Source of the DNA: Tersicoccus mangrovi
Lineage (GTDB): Bacteria; Actinomycetota; Actinomycetes; Actinomycetales; Micrococcaceae
Length of the DNA: 64,000 nucleotides
NCBI RefSeq assembly: GCF_036881825.1
Contig: NZ_JBAJMW010000003.1
Location: 372,001-436,000, forward strand
Direction of reading: 5' to 3'
Shown: positions 51,120-59,691 of the stretch, piece by piece
Numbering within the stretch: the stretch's first letter is position 1
Layout of the letters: each line of letters begins with the position of its first letter
Program-made: the position numbers and the translations under genes
The notes under the pieces: generated by a model
What the model was told of the DNA's origin: nothing
Seen by the model: the letters and a program-made list of their open reading frames with translations, nothing else
The model's database searches: none

Positions 51120-52342
51120 CAGGGCATCCCCTCATCAGAGCGGGTGACGTGGGAGCGGGTGACGTCGGAGCGGTCGGCGTCGGACCCGGCGGCCAGCAGG
51201 GCGGCCCCGAGCGCGGCGCGATCCCGTTCGGCGTGTTCCTGCCGCACGTACAGCTGGAGGTCGGCGACCCGCTGCGCGTGCGCGGCGTCGAAGGCGAGCG
51301 GGGCCGGGCCGGTACCGTGGCCGACGGCACGCAGCACGGTCTCGACGGCGTCGGCGACGACAGCGCGCACCCTCAGGGCGAGGGTCGAGCCGTCGGCGCC
51401 GGTGGCCCGCCCGTCGTCGACCCGGGCCGCCGCGTCGGCGAGTGCGACCCGCGCCGCGTGGAGAGCGACGTCGACGTCGCCGACGAGCATCCGGCCGATC
51501 TGGTCCAGCGTCTCGCCGCGCTGCCGGGCCTGCCGCCACAGCAGCCCGGCGACGCCCACCGCTCCCCCGTACCAGCAGGCAGCGACGCCGATGCCGCCCC
51601 AGGCGAAGCCGGGCCGCCGCAGGTACCAGCCGGGCTCGCCCACGGGAACCGCGGGGACGTCGGCGAACTGCACCGGTCCGCTGGGGACGCCGGGCAGGCC
51701 GAGTCCGCTCCAGGCGGCGGCGTCCACGGTGACGCCCGCGTGGCGCAGGTCGACGGCGAAGGCCTGCCGGCCGGGAGTGCCGTCGGCGGAGGCCACGTGC
51801 GCGGTGACGATCGCGTGGCTGAGGGTGCCGGCCAGGGAGCACCAGGGCTTGCCGCCGGTCAGCACGTGCGACGGCGATCCACCGGCGGAATGGCCGGAGG
51901 TACCGACTCCGAGCTCGTGCGCCTCGAGGCGCAGCCCCTGGCCCTCGGCGGCGAAGACACCCCACGTGCTGTCGGGGCCGGCGCCGACGGCGGCGACGGC
52001 GGCGCGCTGTTGCGGCGGGAGCTGGTCGAGGATGGCGAGGGCGTCGAGGTGGGGCTCGACGGCGCGAGCGACGCCCAGGTCCCGCGCCGCGACGTCGGCG
52101 AGCGTGTCCCAGATCACGGCCGTGCGCCCCGTGCCGGGCCCGGGCAGGACGGTGCCGAGTCGGGCCGCGAGGCGCAGCGCCTCGGCGAGCGCCGTCGTCG
52201 TCGACGTCCCGGCCCCGGCCGCGAAGGCCTCCTCGACGATGTCCGACGGAGGGACCTCCAGCGGACCGGAGGACCGGTCGAGGTCCCGAGTCGTTCCTCC
52301 GGCGGCATCACCGGCCCGTTGACCAGCGCGTTCACTCGACAT
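51116..52342 (-). CDS. Acyl-CoA dehydrogenase-like protein
   Basis: 408 aa with the acyl-CoA dehydrogenase fold but divergent. The middle domain SPSHVLTGGKPWCSLAGTLSH corresponds to the FAD-contact beta region, and helices with YGGAVGVAGLLWRQA form the C-terminal bundle. The usual catalytic Glu is not obvious, so it may be an oxidase, an N-oxygenase or a non-catalytic relative. It leads the three-gene operon. TAGACT ends 6 nt before ATG 52342 (leaderless). Confidence 0.78.
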   Translation of the reverse strand: MSSERAGQRAGDAAGGTTRDLDRSSGPLEVPPSDIVEEAFAAGAGTSTTTALAEALRLAARLGTVLPGPGTGRTAVIWDTLADVAARDLGVARAVEPHLDALAILDQLPPQQRAAVAAVGAGPDSTWGVFAAEGQGLRLEAHELGVGTSGHSAGGSPSHVLTGGKPWCSLAGTLSHAIVTAHVASADGTPGRQAFAVDLRHAGVTVDAAAWSGLGLPGVPSGPVQFADVPAVPVGEPGWYLRRPGFAWGGIGVAACWYGGAVGVAGLLWRQARQRGETLDQIGRMLVGDVDVALHAARVALADAAARVDDGRATGADGSTLALRVRAVVADAVETVLRAVGHGTGPAPLAFDAAHAQRVADLQLYVRQEHAERDRAALGAALLAAGSDADRSDVTRSHVTRSDEGMPW

Positions 52343-52462
52343 TCGGTCAGTCTACTGATATTCCGGGACACGGACCGATGTCTTTGCATCCACCTGTGAG
52401 CCGGGACACAATGCGAATCGGCCCCGTCGGCACACCGATCGGCGGGCACTCGCACCGACCAC

Positions 52463-52485
52463 CGTTCGCGCCCATCCCGCGAACG
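52463..52485. promoter_or_regulatory. Palindrome upstream of the OFA transporter
   Basis: CGTTCGCG (52463-52470) and CGCGAACG (52478-52485) form a perfect 8-7-8 inverted repeat 16 nt before the TTG start. It may be an operator or a leader hairpin close to the ribosome site GGAG. The rest of the 159-bp gap carries only the promoter of the divergent gene. Confidence 0.45.
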
Positions 52486-52501
52486 ACAGAACGGAGTCGC
52501 T

Positions 52502-53977
52502 TTGAGTTCTCTGAGCGTGCTCGATCGCTCGCGCACCATCGCCGGCGCCGGCTTCAACCGCTGGTTGATCCCGCCGGCCGCCCTCGCCGTCCACCTGTGC
52601 ATCGGCCAGGTCTACGCCACCTCGGTGTACAAGACCGCCCTGGTGCAGCACTTCGGCACCAGTCAGACGGCGATCGGCGGCATCTTCTCCGTCGCCATCG
52701 TCATGCTCGGGCTGTCCGCCGCGATCTTCGGCACCTGGGTCGACACCAACGGCCCCCGAAAGGCCATGGTCGCCTCCGCCACCTGCTGGGTGGCCGGCTT
52801 CCTCGTCGGGTCCCTCGGCATCTTCACCGGGCAGCTGTGGCTGCTCTACCTCGGGTACGGCGTCATCGGCGGCGTGGGCCTCGGCATCGGCTACATCTCC
52901 CCGGTCTCCACGCTGATCAAGTGGTTCCCGGACCGTCCGGGCCTGGCCACCGGCATGGCGATCATGGGCTTCGGCGGCGGTGCGTTGATCGCCAGCCCGC
53001 TCTCGACGGCGCTGCTGAAGCTCTACGACCCGGCCGCCGGGTCCGGCACCCCCAGCGGTGACGCCGTCGGCAAGCTGTTCCTCACCTTCGCCGTGCTGCA
53101 CCTCGTCTACATGCTCTTCGGCGCCTTCACGATCCGCGTCCCCGCGGACAACTGGCGGCCGGCCGGCTTCGACCCGTCGACCGTCAAGGCGAAGCCGCTG
53201 GTCACCGACGCCAACGTCTCGGCCAACAACGCCATCCGCACCCGTCCGTTCTGGCTGCTGTGGATCGCGCTGTTCTGCAACGTGACCGCCGGCATCGGCA
53301 TCCTCGAGCAGGCCGCCCCGATGATCCAGGACTTCTTCCGCCAGTCCGACGGGCACTCGCTCGTCTCGGCGGCCGTGGCGGGCGGCTTCGTCGGCCTGCT
53401 CTCCATCGGCAACATGGCCGGCCGTTTCGTCTGGTCCACGACGTCGGACTACATCGGGCGCAAGCGTATCTACCTCGTCTACCTGGGCGTGGGCGCCGTG
53501 CTGTACCTGGTGCTCGCGACCGTGGGCTCGGCGGCCACCCTGCTGTTCGTGCTGCTCGCCTTTGTGATCCTGTCCTTCTACGGCGGCGGGTTCGCGACGG
53601 CTCCGGCCTACCTGCGGGACCTGTTCGGCACCTACCAGGTGGGCGCCATCCACGGCCGGCTGCTGACCGCGTGGTCCGCGGCGGGCGTCGCGGGACCGCT
53701 CATCGTCAACGGCGTCCTGGACGCCCGGGGCAAGCCCGGCACGCTCGACGCCGGCGCCTACCACCCGGCCCTGTTCACCATGGTGGCGCTGCTCGTCATC
53801 GGCCTGATCGCCAACCTGCTGATCCGCCCGGTCGACAAGCGCTTCCACGAGCCGCGCAAGGACGCCGGCGCGTCCGGCACCGCCGTCGACGGAGGCGCCT
53901 CCGGAACCGGGACCGGCCGCGCCGCCGGCCGCGCGGCCGCCACCCGCACCACCCGTACCGCCACCGAGGAGGCCTGA
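52502..53977 (+). CDS. OFA-family major facilitator (oxalate/formate antiporter-like)
   Basis: 491 aa, 12 membrane segments, then a disordered Gly/Ala/Arg tail. OFA features include WLIPPAALAVHLCIGQVYATSV, FGTWVDTNGPRKAMV (MFS motif A) and YISPVSTLIKWFPDRPGLATGMA. The start appears to be TTG 52502, with GGAG 7 nt upstream; GTG 52517 is an alternative. A 32-residue membrane peptide follows at once. fdhD nearby hints at formate metabolism, but the substrate is not proven. Confidence 0.88.
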   Translation: MSSLSVLDRSRTIAGAGFNRWLIPPAALAVHLCIGQVYATSVYKTALVQHFGTSQTAIGGIFSVAIVMLGLSAAIFGTWVDTNGPRKAMVASATCWVAGFLVGSLGIFTGQLWLLYLGYGVIGGVGLGIGYISPVSTLIKWFPDRPGLATGMAIMGFGGGALIASPLSTALLKLYDPAAGSGTPSGDAVGKLFLTFAVLHLVYMLFGAFTIRVPADNWRPAGFDPSTVKAKPLVTDANVSANNAIRTRPFWLLWIALFCNVTAGIGILEQAAPMIQDFFRQSDGHSLVSAAVAGGFVGLLSIGNMAGRFVWSTTSDYIGRKRIYLVYLGVGAVLYLVLATVGSAATLLFVLLAFVILSFYGGGFATAPAYLRDLFGTYQVGAIHGRLLTAWSAAGVAGPLIVNGVLDARGKPGTLDAGAYHPALFTMVALLVIGLIANLLIRPVDKRFHEPRKDAGASGTAVDGGASGTGTGRAAGRAAATRTTRTATEEA

Positions 53978-53978
53978 C

Positions 53979-54077
53979 ATGCGCGCACGCGTCGCCATCG
54001 CCTGGACCATCGTCGCCGTCCCCCTGATCTACGGCGTCGTCAACACCCTGGCCCGGGCCGCCGACCTGTTCCGCTGA
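53979..54077 (+). CDS. Tiny MFS-associated membrane peptide
   Basis: 32 aa, a single membrane helix (VAIAWTIVAVPLIYGVVNTL) between an Arg-rich start and a short tail ADLFR. ATG 53979 lies one base after the transporter stop and has GAGGAGG 8 nt upstream. Such very small subunits are found directly downstream of OFA-type transporters in many bacteria and are annotated as MFS transporter small subunit. The role (stability or assembly) is inference. Confidence 0.75.
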   Translation: MRARVAIAWTIVAVPLIYGVVNTLARAADLFR

Positions 54078-54120
54078 GTCGGCGTCCCCAGTAGTACCTC
54101 GGTCGACCGGGTGGTCCGGA

Positions 54121-54972
54121 TCAGTCCGTGACCACCCGGTCGATCCGTGTGTAGAGGTTGACGGACCGGCCGCGGCTGAACCCGGCCAGAGTGATGCCGG
54201 CCTCCTCGGCCAGTTCCACGGCCAGCGAGGACGGCGCCGAGACGGCCGCGAGCGCCGGAATCCCGGCCAGGTGCGCCTTCTGCACCAGCTCGAACGAGGC
54301 GCGCCCCGAGACCTGCAGGACCGTGCCGCGGGCGGGCAACCGGCCCTCGCGCAGCGCCCAGCCGACCACCTTGTCGACGGCGTTGTGCCGGCCCACGTCC
54401 TCACGCAGGCACAGCAGTTCCGGTCCGTCGGGGCCGACGGCGAACAGGCCGGCCGCGTGCACGCCTCCGGTGCTGGAGAAGAGGGACTGCTCGGCGCGCA
54501 GTGCGTCCGGCATGGCCAGCAGCTGCGCCGCGGTGAGCCGCAGCCGGTCCCCCGAGACGTCGAAGGAGCTCGCCTTCGTGACCGCGTCGATCGACGCCGT
54601 CCCGCAGATCCCGCACGAGGACGACGTGTACACGTGCCGCTCGGCGCTCGTGTCCGGCAGGGCGACCCCGGGCGCGAGGCCGACCTCGACGATGTTGTAG
54701 CTGGCGCGCCCGTCCGCGTCGACACCGGGGCCGTAGCGCAGCGTCGCGATCTGGTCCATCGAGCTGATCACGCCCTCGGAGACGAGGAAGCCCGCGGCCA
54801 GGTCGAAGTCGTCGCCCGGCGTGCGCATCGTGACGGTGAAGGGGCGGCCGTTCAGGCGCAGCTCGAGGGGTTCCTCCCCGGCGATGGTGTCCGCCCGGGC
54901 GTCCACGTCAATGGCGCCGTCGTCCTGCACCCGCACCCGGGTCACCCGCCGTCGCCGGCTCGCTCGCACCAT
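54121..54972 (-). CDS. fdhD: Formate dehydrogenase accessory sulfurtransferase
   Basis: 283 aa. FdhD moves sulfur from IscS to the molybdenum cofactor of formate dehydrogenase. The conserved cysteine loop is SSSCGICGTASID, and the family segments GFLVSEGVI, FSSTGGVHAAGLF and REDVGRHNAVDKVVG are intact. It is convergent with the OFA transporter/peptide genes, suggesting a formate-related locus, but no fdhF-type dehydrogenase lies in the window. Confidence 0.95.
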   Translation of the reverse strand: MVRASRRRRVTRVRVQDDGAIDVDARADTIAGEEPLELRLNGRPFTVTMRTPGDDFDLAAGFLVSEGVISSMDQIATLRYGPGVDADGRASYNIVEVGLAPGVALPDTSAERHVYTSSSCGICGTASIDAVTKASSFDVSGDRLRLTAAQLLAMPDALRAEQSLFSSTGGVHAAGLFAVGPDGPELLCLREDVGRHNAVDKVVGWALREGRLPARGTVLQVSGRASFELVQKAHLAGIPALAAVSAPSSLAVELAEEAGITLAGFSRGRSVNLYTRIDRVVTD

Positions 54973-55223
54973 CTGCCACCCTCCCGCACCGCCGTCCCTG
55001 CGGACGGCATCAGGCCCACCCTAACCAGCACGCGTCTGGCCGGCAGCCTCAGGAGCCGACACCGATCGGCCGGCGCTGCCGCCGTAGAGTGGAGGAGGAC
55101 CCGCGCGGGCGACCTCGAACCCCCACTGCCACCGAACGGCCGTCGGCACCGAACAGTCACCATCACCACGGATCCGACCGCGGTGGCGGTTCATCGAGTC
55201 GACGACGGTTCAGGAGGGACGGC

Positions 55224-55826
55224 GTGACTTCCACCCAGCTGCGCCTGCCCCGGGCAGCCGCCGTCACCACGGCGATGCTCGTGCTTGCCGTCGGCGCCCA
55301 CGCGCTCGGCGGCGGGGTGCTTCCTCCCGTGCCGATCCTCGTCGTTGTCGCCGTCCTCGCCCTGATCCCCACCATGCTGCTGGCGGGCCGGCGGTTGACG
55401 CTGACCGTCCTGGCGAGTCTGCTCGTGGCCGGCCAGTTCGTCCTGCACCTGGTGTTCACCCGGCTCGCGGTGCCCGGTTCCGGCGTCCCGGCCACGTTCC
55501 TCGTCGGTCACGGCCACCACGGTGGGCACGACGCCGGCGCCCTCGATCCCTCCGCCGTCGGCTCGGCCATGACGGCCTCTCCGAGCCTCCCGATGATGGC
55601 GCTGCACCTGCTGGCGACGCTCATCACCGCCGCGATCCTCGCGCGCGGTGAGGCCGCGCTGGTGGCGCTGCTGAACTGGCTCCGCCCGCTGCTGCACCTG
55701 CCGTCCCCGGCCCGCGTGGTCACGTCGCCTCGCTCGACGACAGGCCCCGTGGCGACCGTCCGGCCCGCGCGGGTCGCACTGCGCCTGCCGCGCCGCCGTG
55801 GGCCGCCGCGCTCGACCGCCCGCTGA
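55224..55826 (+). CDS. Histidine-rich membrane protein, copper-locus
   Basis: 200 aa with about four membrane segments (three N-terminal, one near residues 115-135). A His-rich loop GHGHHGGHDAG (about 95-105) could bind metal. The Arg/Pro-rich C-terminal 50 residues are disordered. AGGAGG precedes GTG 55224. It stands upstream of YcnI- and CopC-like genes, so a part in copper handling is plausible. No named family is certain. Confidence 0.7.
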   Translation: MTSTQLRLPRAAAVTTAMLVLAVGAHALGGGVLPPVPILVVVAVLALIPTMLLAGRRLTLTVLASLLVAGQFVLHLVFTRLAVPGSGVPATFLVGHGHHGGHDAGALDPSAVGSAMTASPSLPMMALHLLATLITAAILARGEAALVALLNWLRPLLHLPSPARVVTSPRSTTGPVATVRPARVALRLPRRRGPPRSTAR

Positions 55827-55976
55827 TCCTCCTCCCCCGCCGCCGACGTCCGGTGCCCCTGCGCACCCGCCGACCGTCCCGCTCGTCTCCCGTGCCGTGA
55901 TCCACCCGGACGGGTGCCGAGCCGGATGCCCGTGCGGCCCCGAGCGCGCCTGCGCCCACCCGAAAGGTCTTCTCTC

Positions 55977-56747
55977 ATGCGCACACCCCTGCGCCCCTCC
56001 CTGTTCCCGCACCTCCGTCGTGCCGTCACCGCCACGACCGTCTCCGCCGCCACCGCCGGCCTGCTCCTGCTGGGAGCCGGTGCGGCCAGCGCGCACGTCC
56101 ACGTCGTCCCCGACACGACCGCCGCGGACGGCTACGCCCACCTGACCTTCAACGTCCCGAGCGAGGAGTCGGCCGCCGACACCGCGAAGGTCGCCGTCGA
56201 CCTGCCGACCGCGACGCCGTTCACCTCGGTGTCCGTCCGGCCGATCGAGGGCTGGACTGCGAAGCTGACGACCACCACCCTGCCGAAGCCGGTCGTCCTC
56301 GACGGCACCACCGTCACGAAGGCGGTCACCTCCGTGACCTGGACCGCCGACGCGACCCACCGGCTCCACCCGCACGAGTACCAGGCGTTCGACCTGTCCG
56401 TCGGGAAACTGCCGGCGCAGGGCACCACGGTCGCCCTGCCCACGACCCAGACGTACTCGAACGGCCACGTCGTGCGCTGGAACCAGCCGGCGAAGGGCAG
56501 CACCGAACCGGAGAACCCGCTGCCCTCGTTCACCACGACCGCCGCCGGATCGGAGGACGGCCACGACGCGTCCTCCGGGCACGCGGTCGACGCGGCCCCC
56601 GCCGCTTCGGTGACGACCACGTCGACCGCCGCCGGCTGGGGCCTCGGCCTCGGACTCGCCGGGTTCGTGCTCGGCGCCGTGGCCCTCGCCGTCGCGCTGC
56701 TGAACCGGCGTCGTCACGCCGTCGCCACCCGTGAGGCCGGACGATGA
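55977..56747 (+). CDS. YcnI-like (DUF1775) copper-binding protein
   Basis: 256 aa. The signal peptide ends at AASA, leaving His as the first mature residue (HVHVVPDTT), as in DUF1775 proteins where this His helps bind copper. The domain covers about residues 40-180 (AHLTFNVPSEE, RLHPHEYQAFDLSVG). A Ser/His-rich linker and one C-terminal membrane anchor follow (WGLGLGLAGFVLGAVALAVA). ATG 55977 is preferred over an upstream in-frame ATG because the signal peptide then begins properly. It overlaps the CopC gene. Confidence 0.88.
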   Translation: MRTPLRPSLFPHLRRAVTATTVSAATAGLLLLGAGAASAHVHVVPDTTAADGYAHLTFNVPSEESAADTAKVAVDLPTATPFTSVSVRPIEGWTAKLTTTTLPKPVVLDGTTVTKAVTSVTWTADATHRLHPHEYQAFDLSVGKLPAQGTTVALPTTQTYSNGHVVRWNQPAKGSTEPENPLPSFTTTAAGSEDGHDASSGHAVDAAPAASVTTTSTAAGWGLGLGLAGFVLGAVALAVALLNRRRHAVATREAGR

Positions 56748-57361
56748 GCCGCCCGGTGGCCCTGCTGCGCCGGCGCCGGATCCGTTCCCTCGGCGTCGTC
56801 CTGGCACTCGTGCTCGCCGCGCTCGGGCTCGGCGTTCCCGCAGCGCAGGCGCACGACGAACTGATCGGCACCACGCCGTCGGACGGGTCCTCGACCTCGT
56901 CCGTCCCGGCGTCGATCAGTCTGAGGTTCAACGAGACCCCGGAGGCCCTCGGCGCCCAGGTGCAGATCCTCGACCCGTCCGGCGCCGACCAGGCCGACGG
57001 CTCGGTCAGCATCACCGACGCGACGGCGACGCAGAAGATCAAGGCCGGCGCCCCCGCCGGCGCGTACACGGTCCACTGGCGCGTCGTCTCGGCGGACTCG
57101 CACCCGATCGAGGGCACGTTCCGGTTCACCGCGAAGGGCGGCAGCACCGCCTCGGCCGCCACCGGTTCCGGCACGTCGGCCGGATCGGCGGGAAGTTCGG
57201 CCGCGGCGGCGTCCTCACCCGCGGCGGCTCCCGCGTCGTCCACCGGCGGCAGTCGCGTGCCGGTCATCGTCATCGTCGTGGGTGTGCTGCTGCTGGTCGG
57301 TTTCGGGATCTGGATGGTCGTCTCCGGTCGGCGCCGTCGTGAGGACGACGCCGGGCAGTGA
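56744..57361 (+). CDS. CopC-family copper-resistance protein
   Basis: 205 aa. Signal peptide, mature start HDELIGTTPSDGS (conserved N-terminal His of CopC), core RFNETPEALGAQVQILDPSG, and WRVVSADSHPIEGTFRFTAK, whose DSHP motif supplies copper ligands. A long Ser/Ala linker leads to one C-terminal membrane anchor. The usual CopD membrane partner is absent here. ATG 56744 overlaps the YcnI stop (ATGA), so the two are translated together. A terminator follows. Confidence 0.92.
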   Translation: MSRPVALLRRRRIRSLGVVLALVLAALGLGVPAAQAHDELIGTTPSDGSSTSSVPASISLRFNETPEALGAQVQILDPSGADQADGSVSITDATATQKIKAGAPAGAYTVHWRVVSADSHPIEGTFRFTAKGGSTASAATGSGTSAGSAGSSAAAASSPAAAPASSTGGSRVPVIVIVVGVLLLVGFGIWMVVSGRRRREDDAGQ

Positions 57362-57392
57362 CCCGTCCCCTCACCGGGCGCCACGGATACCT

Positions 57393-57435
57393 CACCGCCG
57401 GGCGGCCGCGCACCTCGCGTGGCCGCCCGGCGGTG
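57393..57435 (+). terminator. Terminator after the copper operon
   Basis: A 15-bp perfect stem (CACCGCCGGGCGGCC with GGCCGCCCGGCGGTG) and 13-nt loop, 32 nt after the CopC stop. Confidence 0.8.
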
Positions 57436-57558
57436 CTGGGTCGGGTGACGGCGCGGCGTCACCCGGGTAGGCGGTGGCGCCCTCCGCGGGCTCTCGACCG
57501 GTCGGTCCGTCCGGTGGCATGCTGGCGACGAACCTGTTCCCCTTGCCCAGGAGCGCTG

Positions 57559-58191
57559 ATGGCCTTCCTCGCGGTCCCCGTCGGGTCCGAAGCAGACGCC
57601 CTCGCCACCTTCATCGAGCAGCAGCTGCGCCAGCTGCGGCTGACCGCCCGCGGCCTGTCCGACGAGTTCGCGCGCCGCACCGTGCCGCCGAGCACGCTCT
57701 CGATCGCCGGGCTCGTCGCGCACGTGAGCCTCGCGACGCACACGTGGCTCGTGCGGGTGCAGGTGGCGCCGGAACAGGCGTCCGACGCGCGGCTGCAACA
57801 GGACCGCCCCGCCGTGCTCGCCGGCACCTGGTACGCCGGTTCCGAGATCCCCGAGGGTGCGTCCCTGGCGGACCTGCTCGAGGCGTACGACGACGTGGCC
57901 GCCAGGGTGCGGCCGGTCACGGAGTCCGTGCCGCTCGACGTCGCCGTCCCCGTTCCGGAGGCCCCCTGGTTCCCCCAGGACGTCGACTTCTGGACGGTTC
58001 GGTGGGTGTTCATGCACCTGGCCACGGAGGTCGCCCGCCACGCCGGCCACGCGGACCTCATCCGGGAGGCGCTCGACGGCAAGGTCGCCTACGAGCTGAA
58101 CGCCGAGGCGGACGGGCAGCCGTGGGACCCGACGTACGGCGGCCGTGGGGATGGGAGCGCCGGCCCGGAGCCGGAGGACAGCACGGCCTGA
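57559..58191 (+). CDS. DinB/DUF664-family protein
   Basis: 210 aa four-helix bundle of the DinB or mycothiol-dependent maleylpyruvate isomerase N-terminal type. The metal-binding histidines appear as LVAHVSLATHTWLVR and HLATEVARHAGHADLIRE. CAGGAG precedes ATG 57559. Members often act as thiol-dependent transferases; the substrate is unknown. A Gly/Pro tail ends the protein. Confidence 0.82.
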   Translation: MAFLAVPVGSEADALATFIEQQLRQLRLTARGLSDEFARRTVPPSTLSIAGLVAHVSLATHTWLVRVQVAPEQASDARLQQDRPAVLAGTWYAGSEIPEGASLADLLEAYDDVAARVRPVTESVPLDVAVPVPEAPWFPQDVDFWTVRWVFMHLATEVARHAGHADLIREALDGKVAYELNAEADGQPWDPTYGGRGDGSAGPEPEDSTA

Positions 58192-58313
58192 GCCGTCACC
58201 CGGGCTCGGTCACGCGATCTCCGTCACTCAATCTGAGGACCGGCCGGCCACGACGTCACTGCGCACCGGCGCGGCCGGACGGACGCGCCGGCCTGGGTGT
58301 CGTCAGGGTGTCC

Positions 58314-58592
58314 TCAGCGGTCCTCGCCCGGCACGACGTCGTCGCCCGGGGTCAGGTCGTCGGTGGAGTCGTCCCCGGCAGGGTCGACGTCGGTGTCCGC
58401 CGCCGTGCCCTCCCCCGAGGCGGCGGCGACCGTGGCCGTCGCGTCGCCCTCGACCGGGGTGCCGGACTCCGGGTCAAGCGAGTCCTCCGAGGCCGGCACG
58501 AGCGGTTCCTCGGGCCCGCCGGGGCGGGGTTTCTCGTGGTAGTCCTCCGCGGCCAGCTCAGCCTCGGACAGGACCGGCTTCTGCTCCGTCAT
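58314..58592 (-). CDS. Acidic low-complexity hypothetical protein
   Basis: 92 aa, rich in Asp, Glu, Pro, Ala and Thr, without hydrophobic core or membrane segment. It starts MTEQKPVLSEAELAAEDYHE and ends in an acidic run (DPAGDDSTDDLTPGDD). GGAG precedes ATG 58592. It is convergent with the DinB-like gene and divergent from the aldo-keto reductase. Probably disordered; no function assigned. Confidence 0.6.
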   Translation of the reverse strand: MTEQKPVLSEAELAAEDYHEKPRPGGPEEPLVPASEDSLDPESGTPVEGDATATVAAASGEGTAADTDVDPAGDDSTDDLTPGDDVVPGEDR

Positions 58593-58697
58593 GTCTCCAG
58601 TGTGGTGGCCGGGACGCCGTCTGTCAGCCCCGGGGTCGACGCCCCCGAGGTAATGGGGCGAGGGAATGCGGCACCGCGCCGCCGGGTTGCCGCCGAT

Positions 58698-59540
58698 ATG
58701 ACCGACACCATTGACCTGAAGGATCTCGGCACCGTCCACCGGCTCGGCTTCGGCGCCATGCGCATCGTCGGCGACGGCGTGTGGGGCGAGCCTGCGGACC
58801 GCGAGACGGCCCGCAGCGTCGTCCGCCGCGCCGTCGAGCTCGGCGTCGACTTCATCGACACCGCGGACTCGTACGGCCCGAACATCAGCGAGGAGATCAT
58901 CGCCGAGGCGATCCATCCCTACCCGGCGGCCGTCAAGGTCGCCACGAAGGCCGGCTTCGTCCGCACCGGGCCCAACGTGTGGGTCGAGGTCGGGCGGCCC
59001 GAGTACCTGCGCCAGCAGGTGGAGATGAGCCTGCGGAAGCTGCGCGTCGACAAGCTCGACCTGCTCCAGCTGCACCGCATCGACCCGAAGGTCGAGCCCG
59101 AGGAGCAGTTCCGGGTGCTCGCGGACCTGCAGCAGGAGGGCAAGATCGGTGCGCTCGGTCTCTCCCAGGTGGGCGTCGACGAGCTGAAGGCCGCCGGGAA
59201 GTTCTTCACCGTCTCCACCGTGCAGAACCGCTACAACCTGACCGACCGCAGCTCCGAGGACGTCCTCGAGTACGCGCAGGAGCAGGGCATCGGCTTCATC
59301 CCGTGGGCCCCGGTCTCGGCCGGTGACCTCGCGAAGCCGGGCGGACCGGTCGACGAGGCCGCCAAGCGCCTGGACGCCACGCCGTCGCAGGTCGCGCTGG
59401 CCTGGCTGCTGCGCCGCTCCCCGGTCATGATGCCGATCCCGGGCACCGGCTCGGTCGAGCACCTCGAGGAGAACATGCGCGCCGCCGACGTCGAGCTCGA
59501 CGACGCCACCGTCGCCGAGTTGGACCGCGCCGGCAAGTAG
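58698..59540 (+). CDS. Aldo/keto reductase
   Basis: 280 aa NADPH-dependent carbonyl reductase. The barrel has the catalytic Asp/Tyr in VDFIDTADSYGPN, the Lys in KVATKAGFV and the His in LLQLHRIDP. The C-terminal PIPGTGSVEHLEENMRAAD is the cofactor-phosphate region. It resembles the YdbC/IolS-type oxidoreductases of soil bacteria. No ribosome site is clear and no leaderless hexamer is exact (cgatatg at the start). Confidence 0.93.
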   Translation: MTDTIDLKDLGTVHRLGFGAMRIVGDGVWGEPADRETARSVVRRAVELGVDFIDTADSYGPNISEEIIAEAIHPYPAAVKVATKAGFVRTGPNVWVEVGRPEYLRQQVEMSLRKLRVDKLDLLQLHRIDPKVEPEEQFRVLADLQQEGKIGALGLSQVGVDELKAAGKFFTVSTVQNRYNLTDRSSEDVLEYAQEQGIGFIPWAPVSAGDLAKPGGPVDEAAKRLDATPSQVALAWLLRRSPVMMPIPGTGSVEHLEENMRAADVELDDATVAELDRAGK

Positions 59541-59691
59541 GTCCACCACCCCACCGGCCCGTCGACGGACGTGCAGCACCGGCTCCTCGGGCCGGGTTGC
59601 CGCCGTGGGCGGGCCGGTGCCGTCCCGACACCTGGAGCGCCACGGCGGCAGCCGTGTGCGGCGCGGGCACGGGCGGTGAGAGAATGAACGG

